A stretch of 64,000 nt of DNA from Paracoccus maritimus. Its GTDB lineage: Bacteria; Pseudomonadota; Alphaproteobacteria; Rhodobacterales; Rhodobacteraceae. The translations under genes were made by a program, and so were the position numbers. The stretch lies in contig NZ_JANAVZ010000004.1 of NCBI RefSeq assembly GCF_025195095.1, forward strand, positions 329,616 to 393,615, given 5' to 3'. Positions 17,379 to 27,298 of this stretch are shown here, piece after piece. Below the pieces are notes generated by a model. The model worked only from the letters and a program-made list of their open reading frames with translations. It was not told where the DNA came from and did no database searches. Each line of letters begins with the position of its first letter. Position 1 is the first letter of the stretch.

Positions 17379-18074
17379 ATGGAACCCATTCAGGCCGCGC
17401 AGGCCCTCGATTTTTCGCTGGTGGCGCTGTTCGCGCGCGCCTCTCTGACGGTCAAGATCGTGATGATCCTGCTGATCGTCGCCTCTTTCTGGAGCTGGGC
17501 GATCATCATCCAGAAATTCCTGGCCTTCGCGGCATCGCGACGCGAGGCCGCCCGCTTCGACCGCGCCTTCTGGTCGGGCGAGCCGCTGGACGATCTGTAT
17601 GATCGGCTTGGCGAACGCCCCAAGGGCGCCTCGGAACGTATCTTCGCGGCCGGCATGACGGAATGGCGGCGCAGCCACCGCGATGACGGCGCACTGATCC
17701 CCGGTGGCGTTCAGCGGATCGACCGGGCCATGAACGTTTCTATCCAGCGCGAGGAATCCCGCCTGTTCCGGGGACTGTCATTCCTGGCCACTGTAGGGTC
17801 CACGGCGCCCTTCATCGGGCTGTTCGGCACCGTCTGGGGTATCAAGACCGCGTTCGAAGGCATCGCGATGTCGCAGAACACCAGCCTTGCCGTCGTGGCC
17901 CCCGGCATTGCCGAGGCGCTGCTGGCAACCGCGCTTGGGCTTCTGGCGGCGATCCCCGCCGTGATCTTCTACAACAAGCTGTCGGGTGACGCCGAACGTG
18001 TGGTCGGCAACTGGGAAGCCTTCGCAGACGAATTCTCGACCCTGCTGTCGCGGCAGCTTGACGGCGAGGCCTGA
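17379..18074 (+). CDS. tolQ: Tol-Pal system protein TolQ
   Basis: A 231-residue MotA/TolQ/ExbB proton-channel subunit with three membrane helices: one N-terminal (about 22-44) and a C-terminal pair (about 130-200). The conserved stretch GSTAPFIGLFGTVWGI precedes IAEALLATALGLLAAIPAVIFYN. With TolR it uses the proton-motive force to energise TolA and pull the outer membrane during constriction. GAGG eight bases before the ATG at 17379 supports the start over an upstream in-frame GTG. Confidence 0.96.
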   Translation: MEPIQAAQALDFSLVALFARASLTVKIVMILLIVASFWSWAIIIQKFLAFAASRREAARFDRAFWSGEPLDDLYDRLGERPKGASERIFAAGMTEWRRSHRDDGALIPGGVQRIDRAMNVSIQREESRLFRGLSFLATVGSTAPFIGLFGTVWGIKTAFEGIAMSQNTSLAVVAPGIAEALLATALGLLAAIPAVIFYNKLSGDAERVVGNWEAFADEFSTLLSRQLDGEA

Positions 18075-18078
18075 TCCG

Positions 18079-18531
18079 ATGGCCGACGTCGTCAAACGGG
18101 TCAGCCGGAAGGGTCGCGGGCGGCGGCGCAACGCCCCCATGTCCGAGATCAACGTCACGCCTTTCGTGGATGTGATGCTGGTGCTGCTGGTGATCTTCAT
18201 GGTGGCGGCCCCCCTCATGACCTCTGGCGTGCCCCTGAACCTGCCCAAGACCGCGGCAACAGCCGTGCCCTCGGAGCCCGAGGAGCCGCTGGTCATCTCG
18301 ATCCCCGCAGAGGGCGCGATCACGCTGATGAACGAGCCGGTCGGTGATGACGAGGTCGTCGGCAGACTGCGCGCCGTGCTGGAGGAACGTCAGAGCGACA
18401 AGATCTTCCTGCGCGCCGACGGCACCATCCCCTACGCCCGCGTGGTCCAGGTCATGGGCGCGCTGAACGCCGCCGGATACACCAATATCGTACTGGTCAC
18501 CGATACCGGCGGCCCGCGCATGGATGGCTGA
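18079..18531 (+). CDS. tolR: Tol-Pal system protein TolR
   Basis: A 150-residue ExbD/TolR protein. It has a basic cytosolic N-terminus, one membrane helix at about 27-48 with the proton-carrying aspartate D31 (INVTPFVDVMLVLL), and a periplasmic domain ending LVTDTGG. The frame is open far upstream within tolQ. The ATG four bases after the tolQ stop gives the family N-terminus. It is the partner of TolQ in the motor complex and lies three bases before tolA. Confidence 0.96.
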   Translation: MADVVKRVSRKGRGRRRNAPMSEINVTPFVDVMLVLLVIFMVAAPLMTSGVPLNLPKTAATAVPSEPEEPLVISIPAEGAITLMNEPVGDDEVVGRLRAVLEERQSDKIFLRADGTIPYARVVQVMGALNAAGYTNIVLVTDTGGPRMDG

Positions 18532-18534
18532 TCC

Positions 18535-20331
18535 ATGGAGGAACGCGATGGCCGCATCGGATACTGGGTTTCGGGGATCGCGCATCTTGCGCTGATCCTT
18601 TGGGCGATTCTGGGCGGTGCGTTGTTCAGGCCGCAGCCCTCGATGCCGGTCCGAACCAGCGAGGTCGCCACCATGAGCGGCGCGGAGTTCGAGGAATACG
18701 CCGCCGCCTCTCGTGGGGCCGGGCCGGTCTCCAGCGAGGCGACGGCCGTCGCGACGATGCCTGAACCCGAAACCGAAGAGACGGCCGGCGAGGCACCCGC
18801 AGACGCCAGCGCACCCGATGCCGAAGATGCGGCGCAGGAACTTGCGCAACCGGACGACAGTTCTGACGCGCAGCCGGATCTGAGCGACTTCCAGGATCGC
18901 GACCCGATCGACGTGGCCAGCGACCTGCCCGAGCCGCCGCCCGCCCCCGAGCCACAGGAAACCACGCCCGACACGCCGGTCGCGACGGTCGCGCCCTCGG
19001 CGGCGCTTCCGCCTGCCCCGCCGTCGGCACCTGCACAAGACGAAGCCGTCGCTCCGGTTCCGCCCCGTTCGGCGTTGGCGCTGGACGACTCTCCCCGCCC
19101 GAATGAGCGGCCCGAGGACCTCGTCGAGGCGTATCAGGCACGCATCGCTGCGCAGCAGGAAGCCGCCCGGCAGGCAGCTGCCGCAGCTGCCGAAGCCGAG
19201 GCGCAGGCCGAAGCAGAACGGCAGGCGGCGCAGGAAGCCGCGCGTCAGGAGGCCGAAAGACAGGCCGCAGCCGAGCGTGAACGCCAACAAGCCGAAGCCG
19301 CCGCGCAGGCCGAAGCCCAAAGACAGGCGGAAGCCGAGGCAGAGCGTCAGGCCCAGGAAGCGGCGCGCGAGGAACGGCAACGCCAGGCCGCCGAGGCGCA
19401 GGCGGAGGAGGAACGCAGGGCCGAAGAAGCCCGCCGCGAGGAAGAGCGCCAAGCGGCCGAGGCGGCCGCGCGCGAAGCCGAAGAGCGCCGCGCCGAAGAG
19501 GAACGCCGGCAAGCCGAGGAAGCCGCGCGCGAAGAAGAGGAACGCCGTGCCGCCCAAGAGGCTGCAGAGGCTGAAGAAAGACGGCAGGCCGCCGAGCGCG
19601 CAGCGCAGGAGGCCGAGGAACGACGCGCCGCTGCGGAACGCGAGGCGGCAGAACGCGAGGCCGCCGACCGGCAGGCGCTGGAAGATGCGCTTCGCGAGGC
19701 CCAGGATGGCGATGCGGGCGCCGAGGGGCAGGACACGGCGTCGACCGGCGACACGGTCGGCGGCAACCGGCAGCGCATCGAAGGCGGCGACGGTGCGTCG
19801 GCGGCACAGGATCCGCTGGCGGCTGCGCTGTCGGGCGCGCTGTCGAGCAGCACATCGCAGGACAGCGGCGACACGCCGGACGCCGCGGCTCAGCCTCAGC
19901 CAGATCCGCTGCAACTGAACCCGGTGCCGATCACGCCGACGCCCCTGCCCGACCCGGATCAGCGGTCCGAGGCCGAGACCGGAACCGGGGGGGCTGCGCC
20001 GCTTGGCCAGCCCCTTTCGATTTCCGAGCGCGACGGTTTCAGAACCGCGATCCAGCAATGCTGGAACGTCGGCGCGTTGTCGCTGGAGGCCGCGCGGATG
20101 GATGTCTCGGTCGAGTTCAGGATGACACCGGATGGACGGCCCGACCCCGCCAGCCTGCGGATGGTCGATCAACGCGGCGGATCACAAACCGCTGCCCAGA
20201 ACGCTTTCGAGGTCGCGCGGCGCGCGATCATCATGTGCGGGCGCAGCGGCTATGAGCTTCCGCCCGGGAAATACGGCCGCTGGCGCGAAGTGATCGTTGA
20301 TTTTCGCCCCGACGGCATCGGATTCGAATGA
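18535..20331 (+). CDS. tolA: TolA-like envelope-spanning protein
   Basis: A 598-residue protein with one N-terminal helix (about 10-28), an acidic, Pro-rich region (about 60-190), a long Ala/Glu/Arg/Gln coiled coil (about 195-375), a low-complexity linker, and a C-terminal TolA/TonB-type domain (about 505-598; QQCWNVGAL and VEFRMTPDGRPD). It transmits TolQR motion to TolB and Pal. It is longer than the 421-residue E. coli protein, mainly through the acidic region and the linker. It lies three bases after tolR. Confidence 0.93.
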   Translation: MEERDGRIGYWVSGIAHLALILWAILGGALFRPQPSMPVRTSEVATMSGAEFEEYAAASRGAGPVSSEATAVATMPEPETEETAGEAPADASAPDAEDAAQELAQPDDSSDAQPDLSDFQDRDPIDVASDLPEPPPAPEPQETTPDTPVATVAPSAALPPAPPSAPAQDEAVAPVPPRSALALDDSPRPNERPEDLVEAYQARIAAQQEAARQAAAAAAEAEAQAEAERQAAQEAARQEAERQAAAERERQQAEAAAQAEAQRQAEAEAERQAQEAAREERQRQAAEAQAEEERRAEEARREEERQAAEAAAREAEERRAEEERRQAEEAAREEEERRAAQEAAEAEERRQAAERAAQEAEERRAAAEREAAEREAADRQALEDALREAQDGDAGAEGQDTASTGDTVGGNRQRIEGGDGASAAQDPLAAALSGALSSSTSQDSGDTPDAAAQPQPDPLQLNPVPITPTPLPDPDQRSEAETGTGGAAPLGQPLSISERDGFRTAIQQCWNVGALSLEAARMDVSVEFRMTPDGRPDPASLRMVDQRGGSQTAAQNAFEVARRAIIMCGRSGYELPPGKYGRWREVIVDFRPDGIGFE

Positions 20332-20391
20332 TGGCGCATAGGCACGATAGCCGGGTTTCGCGCCGCCGCCGATACGACTAGAGAGGACGAC

Positions 20392-21711
20392 ATGCTCCGG
20401 ACCCTGACATTTGCCCTGGCCCTTGGCCTGACCACCGCCCCGTTCACCGCCCTGCCCGCCCTGGCGCAGGACGGCCCCTTGCGCATCGAGATCACCGATG
20501 GAGTGGTGGAACCGATGCCGATCGCGATCCCCGCGTTCTTCGGCGATGACGAAGTGGCCCGGAAGGTCCGCGATGTGGTCGCCTCGGATTTGACCGGGAC
20601 CGGGCTTTTCCGCGAGATCCCCGCCGACGCGCAGATCGCAAGGCCCGACAGTTTTTCCGATGCGATCGCCTACGAGGACTGGCGCGCGATCAACGCGCAG
20701 GCGCTGGTGACCGCCGAAGTGACCCAGTCCGGCGAGGATATCAGCGTCAAGTTCCGGCTGTTCGACGTGTTCGCGGGCCAGCCGCAGGGTGACGGAATGC
20801 AGTTCGACGCCCGCGCCGGTGACTGGCGTCGTGCCGCCCACAAGATCGCCGATCAGATCTATTCGCGCCTGACCGGCGAGGCACCGTATTTCGACAGCCG
20901 CGTGGCCTTTGTGCAGGAGACCGGGCCCAAGAACGCCCGGATCAAACGGATCGGCGTGATGGACTACGACGGCGCCAACACGCTGTGGATGACTGACAGC
21001 TCGTCTCTGGTCCTGGCTCCTCAATTCTCGCCCGACGGCAGGTCCTTGCTGTATGTCAGCTATGACAGCGGCTTTCCCCAGATCCGGGTGATGGACGTGG
21101 CCAGTGTGTCCTCGCGGCCACTGACCCAAAGCGGCGACAGCATGGCCTTTGCGCCGCGTTATTCCCCGGATGGGCGCTGGGTGGTGTATTCGCTGGAAAA
21201 CGGGGGAAACACCGACATCTACCTGATGGACGCCGCGACCGGGGCGCAACGCGCCCTGACCGACGCGCCCTCGATCGAGACATCGCCCAGCTTCAGCCCT
21301 GACGGCAAGCGGATCGTGTTCGAATCCGACCGTTCCGGCACGCCGCAACTGTATATCGTCGGCCTTGAGGGTGGCGAACCCACGCGGATCAGCTTTGGCG
21401 ATGGGCGCTATGGCTCGCCCGCGTGGTCGCCCAAGGGCGACATGATCGCCTATACCCATCAGGTCGGCGAGAAGTTCCATATCGGCGTCATGCGGACCGA
21501 TGGCTCGGACGAGAAAAACCTGACGGAATCTTTCCTTGACGAGGGTCCGACCTGGGCGCCCAATGGTCGCGTCGTGATGTTTACGCGCGTGACGCCGGGC
21601 GGCAACGGTCAGCCCCGGTTGCATTCGGTGGACATCACCGGCCGGAACATGCGGCCGCTTGATCTTGACTTTGCTGCCTCGGACCCGTCTTGGGGTCCGC
21701 TGATGCCGTGA
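20392..21711 (+). CDS. tolB: Tol-Pal system protein TolB
   Basis: A 439-residue periplasmic protein with a signal peptide ending near LPALAQ, an N-terminal alpha/beta domain, and a C-terminal beta-propeller built of repeated SPDG units (APQFSPDGRSLLYVSYDSG, APRYSPDGRWVVYS, SPSFSPDGKRIVFESD, SPAWSPKGDMIAYT). TolB binds Pal and is moved by TolA. AGAGAGGACGAC precedes the ATG. It is the fifth gene of the operon. Confidence 0.97.
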   Translation: MLRTLTFALALGLTTAPFTALPALAQDGPLRIEITDGVVEPMPIAIPAFFGDDEVARKVRDVVASDLTGTGLFREIPADAQIARPDSFSDAIAYEDWRAINAQALVTAEVTQSGEDISVKFRLFDVFAGQPQGDGMQFDARAGDWRRAAHKIADQIYSRLTGEAPYFDSRVAFVQETGPKNARIKRIGVMDYDGANTLWMTDSSSLVLAPQFSPDGRSLLYVSYDSGFPQIRVMDVASVSSRPLTQSGDSMAFAPRYSPDGRWVVYSLENGGNTDIYLMDAATGAQRALTDAPSIETSPSFSPDGKRIVFESDRSGTPQLYIVGLEGGEPTRISFGDGRYGSPAWSPKGDMIAYTHQVGEKFHIGVMRTDGSDEKNLTESFLDEGPTWAPNGRVVMFTRVTPGGNGQPRLHSVDITGRNMRPLDLDFAASDPSWGPLMP

Positions 21712-21751
21712 ACAAGCCGACCGACGCGAGAATCGCCCGAAGGATGACCTG

Positions 21752-22285
21752 ATGACCCCCTGGATGAAGCCCGCCTCTGCCGCCTGCCTGCTGATCCTTG
21801 CCGCCTGCGCGCAACCCGCGCCGCCGGCGCAGCAGGTCTACGATCCCTACGCCAATTCCGGTTCCGGCGCCCTGTATCAGGGCGACCTGGCCGGGGGCAC
21901 GCTGGGTGCCGAGGCATCGGCGCAGTATTTCGGCCAGCAGGTCGGTGATACCGTCCTGTTCCCCTCGGGTCAGACCGCGTTGACGCCGGATGCGCGCGCC
22001 GTGCTGACGCGACAGGCCGAATGGCTGAACAAGCACGGCAACTTCTCGGCGGTCCTCCAAGGCCATGCCGAAGAGACCGGCACACGCGAATACAACCTTG
22101 CGCTGGGTGCCCGCCGCGCCAGTGCCGTGCAGGAATACCTGATCGCCCAAGGGGTCGGGTCAGACCGGATCCGCACCCTCAGCTTCGGCAAGGAACGTCC
22201 GGCCGAGACCTGTTCGGACGAGGCGTGCTATGCCAAGAATCGCCGGGTCGTGACGGTTGTCAGCGAAACCGGGGCCGGATCGTGA
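21752..22285 (+). CDS. pal: Peptidoglycan-associated lipoprotein Pal
   Basis: A 177-residue outer-membrane lipoprotein. The lipobox is LAAC with the lipidated Cys at 19, followed by a Pro/Gln-rich linker and an OmpA-like peptidoglycan-binding domain (about 70-175; LQGHAEETGTREYNLALGARR). It anchors the outer membrane to murein and is collected at the septum by the Tol motor. AGGATGACCTG precedes the ATG. The stop overlaps the GTG start of cpoB. Confidence 0.97.
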   Translation: MTPWMKPASAACLLILAACAQPAPPAQQVYDPYANSGSGALYQGDLAGGTLGAEASAQYFGQQVGDTVLFPSGQTALTPDARAVLTRQAEWLNKHGNFSAVLQGHAEETGTREYNLALGARRASAVQEYLIAQGVGSDRIRTLSFGKERPAETCSDEACYAKNRRVVTVVSETGAGS

Positions 22286-23226
22286 TTCGCGGACTGGCCG
22301 CACTGTTGATCCTGGTGCCGCTGGCCCTGCCGGTCGCGGCACAGGAACCGACGCTGGCCGATCTGCGCGGCCAGTTGTCGTCACTGCGCAGCGATCTTCA
22401 ATCCCTCCGCGCCGAACTTGTGGCCTCGGGTGCGTCCGGTTTTCAGGCCGCTGGCGGCGAGACCGCCATCGACCGCATGAATTGGATGGAACAGCAGATC
22501 GCCCGACTGACCGGCCAGACCGAACAGCTGCAGAACCGAATCAACCGGATCGTCGAAGACGGCACACGCCGGATCGGCGATATCGAATTCCGGCTGTGCG
22601 AGATGGACGAAACCTGCGACCTGGGCGCGCTGACCACGCCAGAACTGGGCGGTCTGGCCTCGGGCGGGGCGTCGGCAATCCAGGTGGCACCGTCGCAGCC
22701 AGCAGATGTCATGCCGGACGGCACGGAAAAGGCGACGACCGCGGCGGAACAGGCCGATTTCGACATGGCCAACGAGGCGCTGAAAAGCGGTGATTTTCAG
22801 CGCGCGGCGCAGCTGTTCGGCGAGGTCGCGGACAAGCACGCCGGCGGCCCCCTGACGGCAGAAGCACTGTTCTTGCGCGGCGCAGCCCTGGACAGCGGCG
22901 GCGAACCCAAGGCCGCCGCGGCCGCATGGCTGGAAGGATTTGCAGCGTCGCCCGACGGGCCACGCGCGGCGCAAAGCCTTTTGGGTATCGCGCGGGTGAT
23001 TGCCGCTGACGGCGACCCGATGGCCGCCTGCCTGTATCTGGCCGAGATCCCGGCGCGTTTTCCCGGCAGCGAACACGCGGCCGAGGCGGAACGCAGGATG
23101 ACGGTACTGAACTGCGGCAATCTGGATCTTGGCCTGTCGGGCGCAGATCCCACCCTGCCGGACGGCGCCGTCGATTTCGGGGATCTGGACCCCGAGGCTG
23201 CAGCCGATCTGGCCGAGTACGAGTGA
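22282..23226 (+). CDS. cpoB: Cell division coordinator CpoB (YbgF)
   Basis: A 314-residue periplasmic protein with a signal peptide (VIRGLAALLILVPLALPVAA), an N-terminal coiled coil (about 24-85) and C-terminal TPR repeats (about 155-275; FDMANEALKSGDFQRAAQLF). In E. coli CpoB couples the Tol machine to PBP1B. The start is a GTG in a GTGA overlap with the pal stop; the frame further upstream belongs to pal antiframe. It is the last Tol-Pal gene, ten bases before tilS. Confidence 0.92.
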   Translation: MIRGLAALLILVPLALPVAAQEPTLADLRGQLSSLRSDLQSLRAELVASGASGFQAAGGETAIDRMNWMEQQIARLTGQTEQLQNRINRIVEDGTRRIGDIEFRLCEMDETCDLGALTTPELGGLASGGASAIQVAPSQPADVMPDGTEKATTAAEQADFDMANEALKSGDFQRAAQLFGEVADKHAGGPLTAEALFLRGAALDSGGEPKAAAAAWLEGFAASPDGPRAAQSLLGIARVIAADGDPMAACLYLAEIPARFPGSEHAAEAERRMTVLNCGNLDLGLSGADPTLPDGAVDFGDLDPEAAADLAEYE

Positions 23227-23236
23227 TCCCTGCATC

Positions 23237-24472
23237 ATGACGACGCGCGCCGCCGATCCATCCGCGCGCATCCGCGACGCGCTGGACCGGCTGGCCGGCG
23301 ACATGCCGGCGCTGGGTGTGGCGGTCTCGGGCGGCGGCGATTCGATCGCGTTGATGCATATCGTCGCAGACTGGGCGTGCGGACGCCGGGTGATGATCGC
23401 CACCGTTGATCACGGCCTGCGCGAAGCCAGCGCGGCTGAGGCGCATCAGGTGCACCGCGCGGCGCTGGCCTTGGGTCTGCAGCACGCCACCCTTCTGTGG
23501 CAGCGCGACACGACCACAGGCAACCTGATGGCCAGCGCCCGCGACGCACGGCTTCGGCTGCTGTCGGGTTGGGCGCAACGCAACGACCTTCCTGCTGTCG
23601 TTCTGGGCCACACGCGCGACGATCAGGCCGAAACGCTGATGATGCGGCTGGAACGCGGATCTGGCATCGACGGGCTGGCGGGAATGGCGGACTGGCGCGA
23701 CGCCTTCGGGATGCGCTGGCTGCGTCCAATGCTGGATGTGGGCCGGGAGGAATTGCGTGACTGGCTGCGCAGACGCGGGATCGGCTGGATCGACGATCCA
23801 AGCAACGACAATGACGATTTCGACCGCATCCGAATCCGCAAGGCGATCGCGTCGATCGATCTTGATACAGTTGCGCTGGCGCGGGCGGCCCAACATATCG
23901 GTGCGGCGCGTGATGCGTTGGCCCATTACGCCGCCGAAGCCGCATCAGAGGCCGTGATCGAAAACGGTCGAATCCTCTTGCCCCGACGACCGCTTCGCGA
24001 CGCCCCGACGGAAATTCGCCGCCGACTGCTGGTCGCGGCCTGCCGCTGGATCACCGGCGCCGACTATCCCCCGCGCCGCGCCACCCTGCTGCATGCCTTG
24101 CAGGCGCTGGCATCCGGCAGCCGGGTCACACTCGACGGCGCGCTGATCGAACCGGCGGGCGACCGGATCCGGATCGGGCGCGAGCCCGCAGCGGCGATCC
24201 GCGCCGGCGACGGTTTCGGCCCCGTCTGGGACAATCGCTGGAGGATCGACGGTATGATCCCGGGTCAGACGGTTTCCGCGCTGGGATTCCCGCCCCTGCG
24301 CGAGATCGCCTGGCGTGGGCGCGGCCTGTCCCGTGACGACGCCGCCGCAAGCCCCGCGATCCGTCAAGACGGCCGGCTGATCGCCGCGCCGCTGCTGCGG
24401 CCCGCCGCAAATATCCGGATCCGACCGGTCCGCGACGCGGCGGATTTTCGCAGTCTGCTGATGGCGCATTGA
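23237..24472 (+). CDS. tilS: tRNA(Ile)-lysidine synthase
   Basis: A 411-residue ATP-dependent ligase that adds lysine to C34 of the CAU-anticodon tRNA-Ile so that it reads AUA. The PP-loop SGGGDS spans residues 31-36, followed by ATVDHGLRE and GHTRDDQAETLMMRLERGSG, which are diagnostic. The C-terminal region is divergent. The longer in-frame extension runs back into cpoB; the ATG at 23237 gives the family start. It is expected to be co-transcribed with the Tol-Pal genes and ftsH, a common alphaproteobacterial order. Confidence 0.95.
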   Translation: MTTRAADPSARIRDALDRLAGDMPALGVAVSGGGDSIALMHIVADWACGRRVMIATVDHGLREASAAEAHQVHRAALALGLQHATLLWQRDTTTGNLMASARDARLRLLSGWAQRNDLPAVVLGHTRDDQAETLMMRLERGSGIDGLAGMADWRDAFGMRWLRPMLDVGREELRDWLRRRGIGWIDDPSNDNDDFDRIRIRKAIASIDLDTVALARAAQHIGAARDALAHYAAEAASEAVIENGRILLPRRPLRDAPTEIRRRLLVAACRWITGADYPPRRATLLHALQALASGSRVTLDGALIEPAGDRIRIGREPAAAIRAGDGFGPVWDNRWRIDGMIPGQTVSALGFPPLREIAWRGRGLSRDDAAASPAIRQDGRLIAAPLLRPAANIRIRPVRDAADFRSLLMAH

Positions 24473-24529
24473 ACCTGCGGCGATAATCCCTATTTTCATC
24501 CCAAACCGATTTCCGCCGGAGGACCCATT

Positions 24530-26422
24530 TTGGGCAACGCACGCAACCTGGCCTTCTGGGTCGTCCTGTTCCTGATGATTCTGGCGCTGTTCAACCTGTT
24601 CAGCGACGGAACCGCGACGATGAACAGCCGCCAGATCAGCTATTCCGACTTCATCGAGCGCGTGGACAACGATCAGATCACGGCGGTGACCATCGATGGC
24701 GAGGATCTTCAGATCACCGGCAGTGACGGTCAGCAATATGTCTCTGTCCGGCCGCAGGGCGAGGAAATCGCCGACAAGCTGATCGCCAAGAATGTCGAGG
24801 TGAAGGTCGTCAAGCAGCAGCAATCGGGCTTCATGTCCCTGCTGGGTGTCTGGCTGCCCTTCATCCTGCTGATCGGCGTCTGGATCTTCTTCATGAACCG
24901 CATGCAGGGCGGTGGGAAAGGCGGCGCGATGGGCTTTGGCAAGTCGCGCGCCAAGCTGCTGACCGAAAAGCACGGTCGCGTCACCTTTGACGACGTGGCG
25001 GGCATCGACGAGGCCAAGGAGGAACTTGAAGAAATCGTCGAATTCCTGCGCAACCCGCAGAAATTCAGCCGCCTGGGCGGCAAGATCCCGAAAGGCGCGT
25101 TGCTGGTCGGTCCTCCGGGCACGGGTAAAACCCTGCTGGCCCGCGCCATTGCTGGCGAGGCGGGCGTCCCCTTCTTCACGATTTCGGGCTCGGACTTCGT
25201 CGAGATGTTCGTCGGCGTCGGTGCCTCGCGCGTCCGCGACATGTTTGAACAAGCCAAGAAAAGCGCCCCCTGCATCGTCTTCATCGACGAGATCGACGCC
25301 GTGGGCCGGTCGCGCGGCGTCGGCATCGGCGGCGGCAATGACGAACGCGAACAGACGCTGAACCAGCTGCTGGTCGAGATGGACGGCTTCGAGGCGAATG
25401 AAGGCATCATCATCATCGCAGCAACCAACCGCAAGGATGTGCTGGATCCTGCCCTGCTGCGCCCCGGCCGATTTGACCGTCAGATCCATGTTCCCAATCC
25501 CGACATCAAGGGCCGCGAAAAGATCCTGTCGGTGCATTCCCGCAAGGTGCCGGTCGGCCCCGATGTCGATCTGCGCATCATCGCGCGCGGCACGCCGGGC
25601 TTTTCGGGTGCCGACCTGATGAACCTGGTGAACGAGGCAGCGCTGATGGCCGCCCGGATCGGCCGGCGTTTCGTCAGCATGGAGGATTTCGAGAACGCCA
25701 AGGACAAGGTGATGCTGGGCGTCGAACGCCGCAGCATGGTCCTGACCCCCGAGCAGAAGGAAAAGACCGCCTATCACGAAGCCGGTCACGCCATTGTCGG
25801 TCTGTCGATGCCCAAATGCGATCCGGTCTACAAGGCGACGATCATTCCGCGCGGCGGCGCGCTGGGGATGGTCGTATCGTTGCCCGAAATGGATCGGCTG
25901 AATTTCCACAAGGACGAGGCCAAGCAGAAGCTGGCGATGACCATGGCCGGCAAGGCCGCCGAAATCATCAAATATGGTGAGGAAGGCGTCAGCAACGGCC
26001 CTGCGGGCGACATCCAGCAGGCCAGCCAGCTGGCGCGGGCAATGGTCATGCGCTGGGGCATGTCCGACAAGGTCGGCAATATCGACTACGCCGAGGCGCA
26101 TGAGGGCTATTCCGGCAATACCGGCGGCTTCTCGGTCTCGGCCGCGACGAAAGAACTGATCGAACAGGAAGTCCGCGACCTGATCGAGGAAGGCTATGTC
26201 GAGGCCCGGCGCGTCCTGCTGGAAAAGAACGAGGAATTCGAACGTCTGGCGCAGGGCCTTTTGGAGTTCGAGACGCTGACCGGCGAGGAAATCGGCAAGA
26301 TCATCCGCGGCGAGGCGCTGGGGGGCGACGACGATACGCCCGGCAGCGGCATTCCCTCGGTGACGGCCATCCCCAAGGCGGGTAAACCGGCCGCGCCGGG
26401 TGGCGATCCCGCCCCTGCCTGA
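24530..26422 (+). CDS. ftsH: ATP-dependent zinc metalloprotease FtsH
   Basis: A 630-residue AAA+ membrane protease that degrades misassembled membrane proteins and regulators. Membrane helices lie at about 8-24 and 104-122. Walker A is GPPGTGKT (194-201), Walker B FIDEID (251-256), the arginine fingers lie in RPGRFDR, and the zinc motif is HEAGH (416-420). The start is TTG: GGAGGA at 24518-24523 lies six bases before it and no ATG is suitable. The last 30 residues are Gly/Pro/Ala-rich. A terminator follows. Confidence 0.97.
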   Translation: MGNARNLAFWVVLFLMILALFNLFSDGTATMNSRQISYSDFIERVDNDQITAVTIDGEDLQITGSDGQQYVSVRPQGEEIADKLIAKNVEVKVVKQQQSGFMSLLGVWLPFILLIGVWIFFMNRMQGGGKGGAMGFGKSRAKLLTEKHGRVTFDDVAGIDEAKEELEEIVEFLRNPQKFSRLGGKIPKGALLVGPPGTGKTLLARAIAGEAGVPFFTISGSDFVEMFVGVGASRVRDMFEQAKKSAPCIVFIDEIDAVGRSRGVGIGGGNDEREQTLNQLLVEMDGFEANEGIIIIAATNRKDVLDPALLRPGRFDRQIHVPNPDIKGREKILSVHSRKVPVGPDVDLRIIARGTPGFSGADLMNLVNEAALMAARIGRRFVSMEDFENAKDKVMLGVERRSMVLTPEQKEKTAYHEAGHAIVGLSMPKCDPVYKATIIPRGGALGMVVSLPEMDRLNFHKDEAKQKLAMTMAGKAAEIIKYGEEGVSNGPAGDIQQASQLARAMVMRWGMSDKVGNIDYAEAHEGYSGNTGGFSVSAATKELIEQEVRDLIEEGYVEARRVLLEKNEEFERLAQGLLEFETLTGEEIGKIIRGEALGGDDDTPGSGIPSVTAIPKAGKPAAPGGDPAPA

Positions 26423-26455
26423 CGGTATCCGGGCACCATCATGGACTGAAATGGA

Positions 26456-26496
26456 CGCGGAGGCAGATCGACAGGTCGCCTCCGCGTTTCGCGTTT
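26456..26496 (+). terminator. Terminator after ftsH
   Basis: CGCGGAGGC (26456-26464) pairs with GCCTCCGCG (26478-26486), with a 13-base loop, and is followed by TTTCGCGTTT. It ends the tilS-ftsH transcript. It may also work in reverse for the convergent ABC operon, whose last stop is at 26537. Confidence 0.7.
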
Positions 26497-26536
26497 ATGT
26501 CCACTGTTCCCGGCATGAACAAGGCATTGCCGCCTT

Positions 26537-27298
26537 TCAGACAGCAACAACCACCGGGTGGCCCCGGCATTCCTCGACGGCGAGGCTTGTGTCGAACAGA
26601 TCGCTCAGATCCCGGCTGGTCATCACCTCGGCCCGTGGTCCGCTGCTGACAAGCAGGCCGTCGCGCAGGCTCAGAACCCAATCAGCGTATCTTGCTGCCA
26701 TCCCCAGATCATGCAGCACGATGACCACGCCTCGCGCATCGGGGCCGGGCCGGGACAGCGACCACAGCCGGTCCATGATGTCGCGCGCATAGCGCGGATC
26801 CAGCGCGGAAAGCGGCTCATCCAGCAGCATCCACGGCGTCGCCTGGGCGTAGGCCATGGCGACATAGGCACGCTGACGCTGCCCGCCCGACAGGCTGTCG
26901 ATGCTGCGCCCTGCCAGTTCCTGCAGGTCGAACTCGGTCAGTGCCGCTTGGACCAGATCCCTGTCATGCGGGTCGGGACGGCCGCGATGATGCGGCCAGC
27001 GACCAAAACCGACCAGATCGCTGACAGTCAGTCGCGGCACGATCATCGGGCTTTGCGTCAGCAGCGCGGCAAGATGCGCCCGATGCTGCGGTCGGGCGGC
27101 GGCGATATCGGTATCGCCAACCATCACCCGCCCCTGCGCGGGTGGCAGCAGCCCAGCCATGGCGTGAAGCAACGTCGATTTCCCGGCCCCGTTCGGCCCG
27201 ATCAGGGCGGTTAGACCGGTGCGGGGAATTCGCGCCTGCAGCCCGCGCAGGACGCTGCGGCCATCGCGTTCGATGCACAAGTCTTCCAGATGGATCAT
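26537..27298 (-). CDS. Ferric-siderophore-type ABC transporter, ATPase subunit
   Basis: A 253-residue ABC ATPase with Walker A GPNGAGKST (34-42), the signature LSGGQ (136-140), Walker B WMLLDE (156-161) and an H-loop in VIVLHDLGMAARYADW. It resembles the FepC/FecE/CeuD group. The ATG overlaps the stop of the adjacent permease gene (ATGA). It energises import by the two FecCD-type permeases encoded beside it. Confidence 0.93.
   Translation of the reverse strand: MIHLEDLCIERDGRSVLRGLQARIPRTGLTALIGPNGAGKSTLLHAMAGLLPPAQGRVMVGDTDIAAARPQHRAHLAALLTQSPMIVPRLTVSDLVGFGRWPHHRGRPDPHDRDLVQAALTEFDLQELAGRSIDSLSGGQRQRAYVAMAYAQATPWMLLDEPLSALDPRYARDIMDRLWSLSRPGPDARGVVIVLHDLGMAARYADWVLSLRDGLLVSSGPRAEVMTSRDLSDLFDTSLAVEECRGHPVVVAV

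Noticed and set aside
17842..20172. A 776-codon minus-strand frame across tolQ, tolR and tolA
   Set aside because: It is the antisense shadow of GC-rich, low-complexity tolA. The translation is Arg/Gly/Leu-rich with no domain, while the plus-strand genes are complete and canonical.
23945..26101. A 718-codon minus-strand frame opposite tilS and ftsH
   Set aside because: Antisense of ftsH; the His/Asp/Gln-rich translation has no family features and ftsH is unambiguous.
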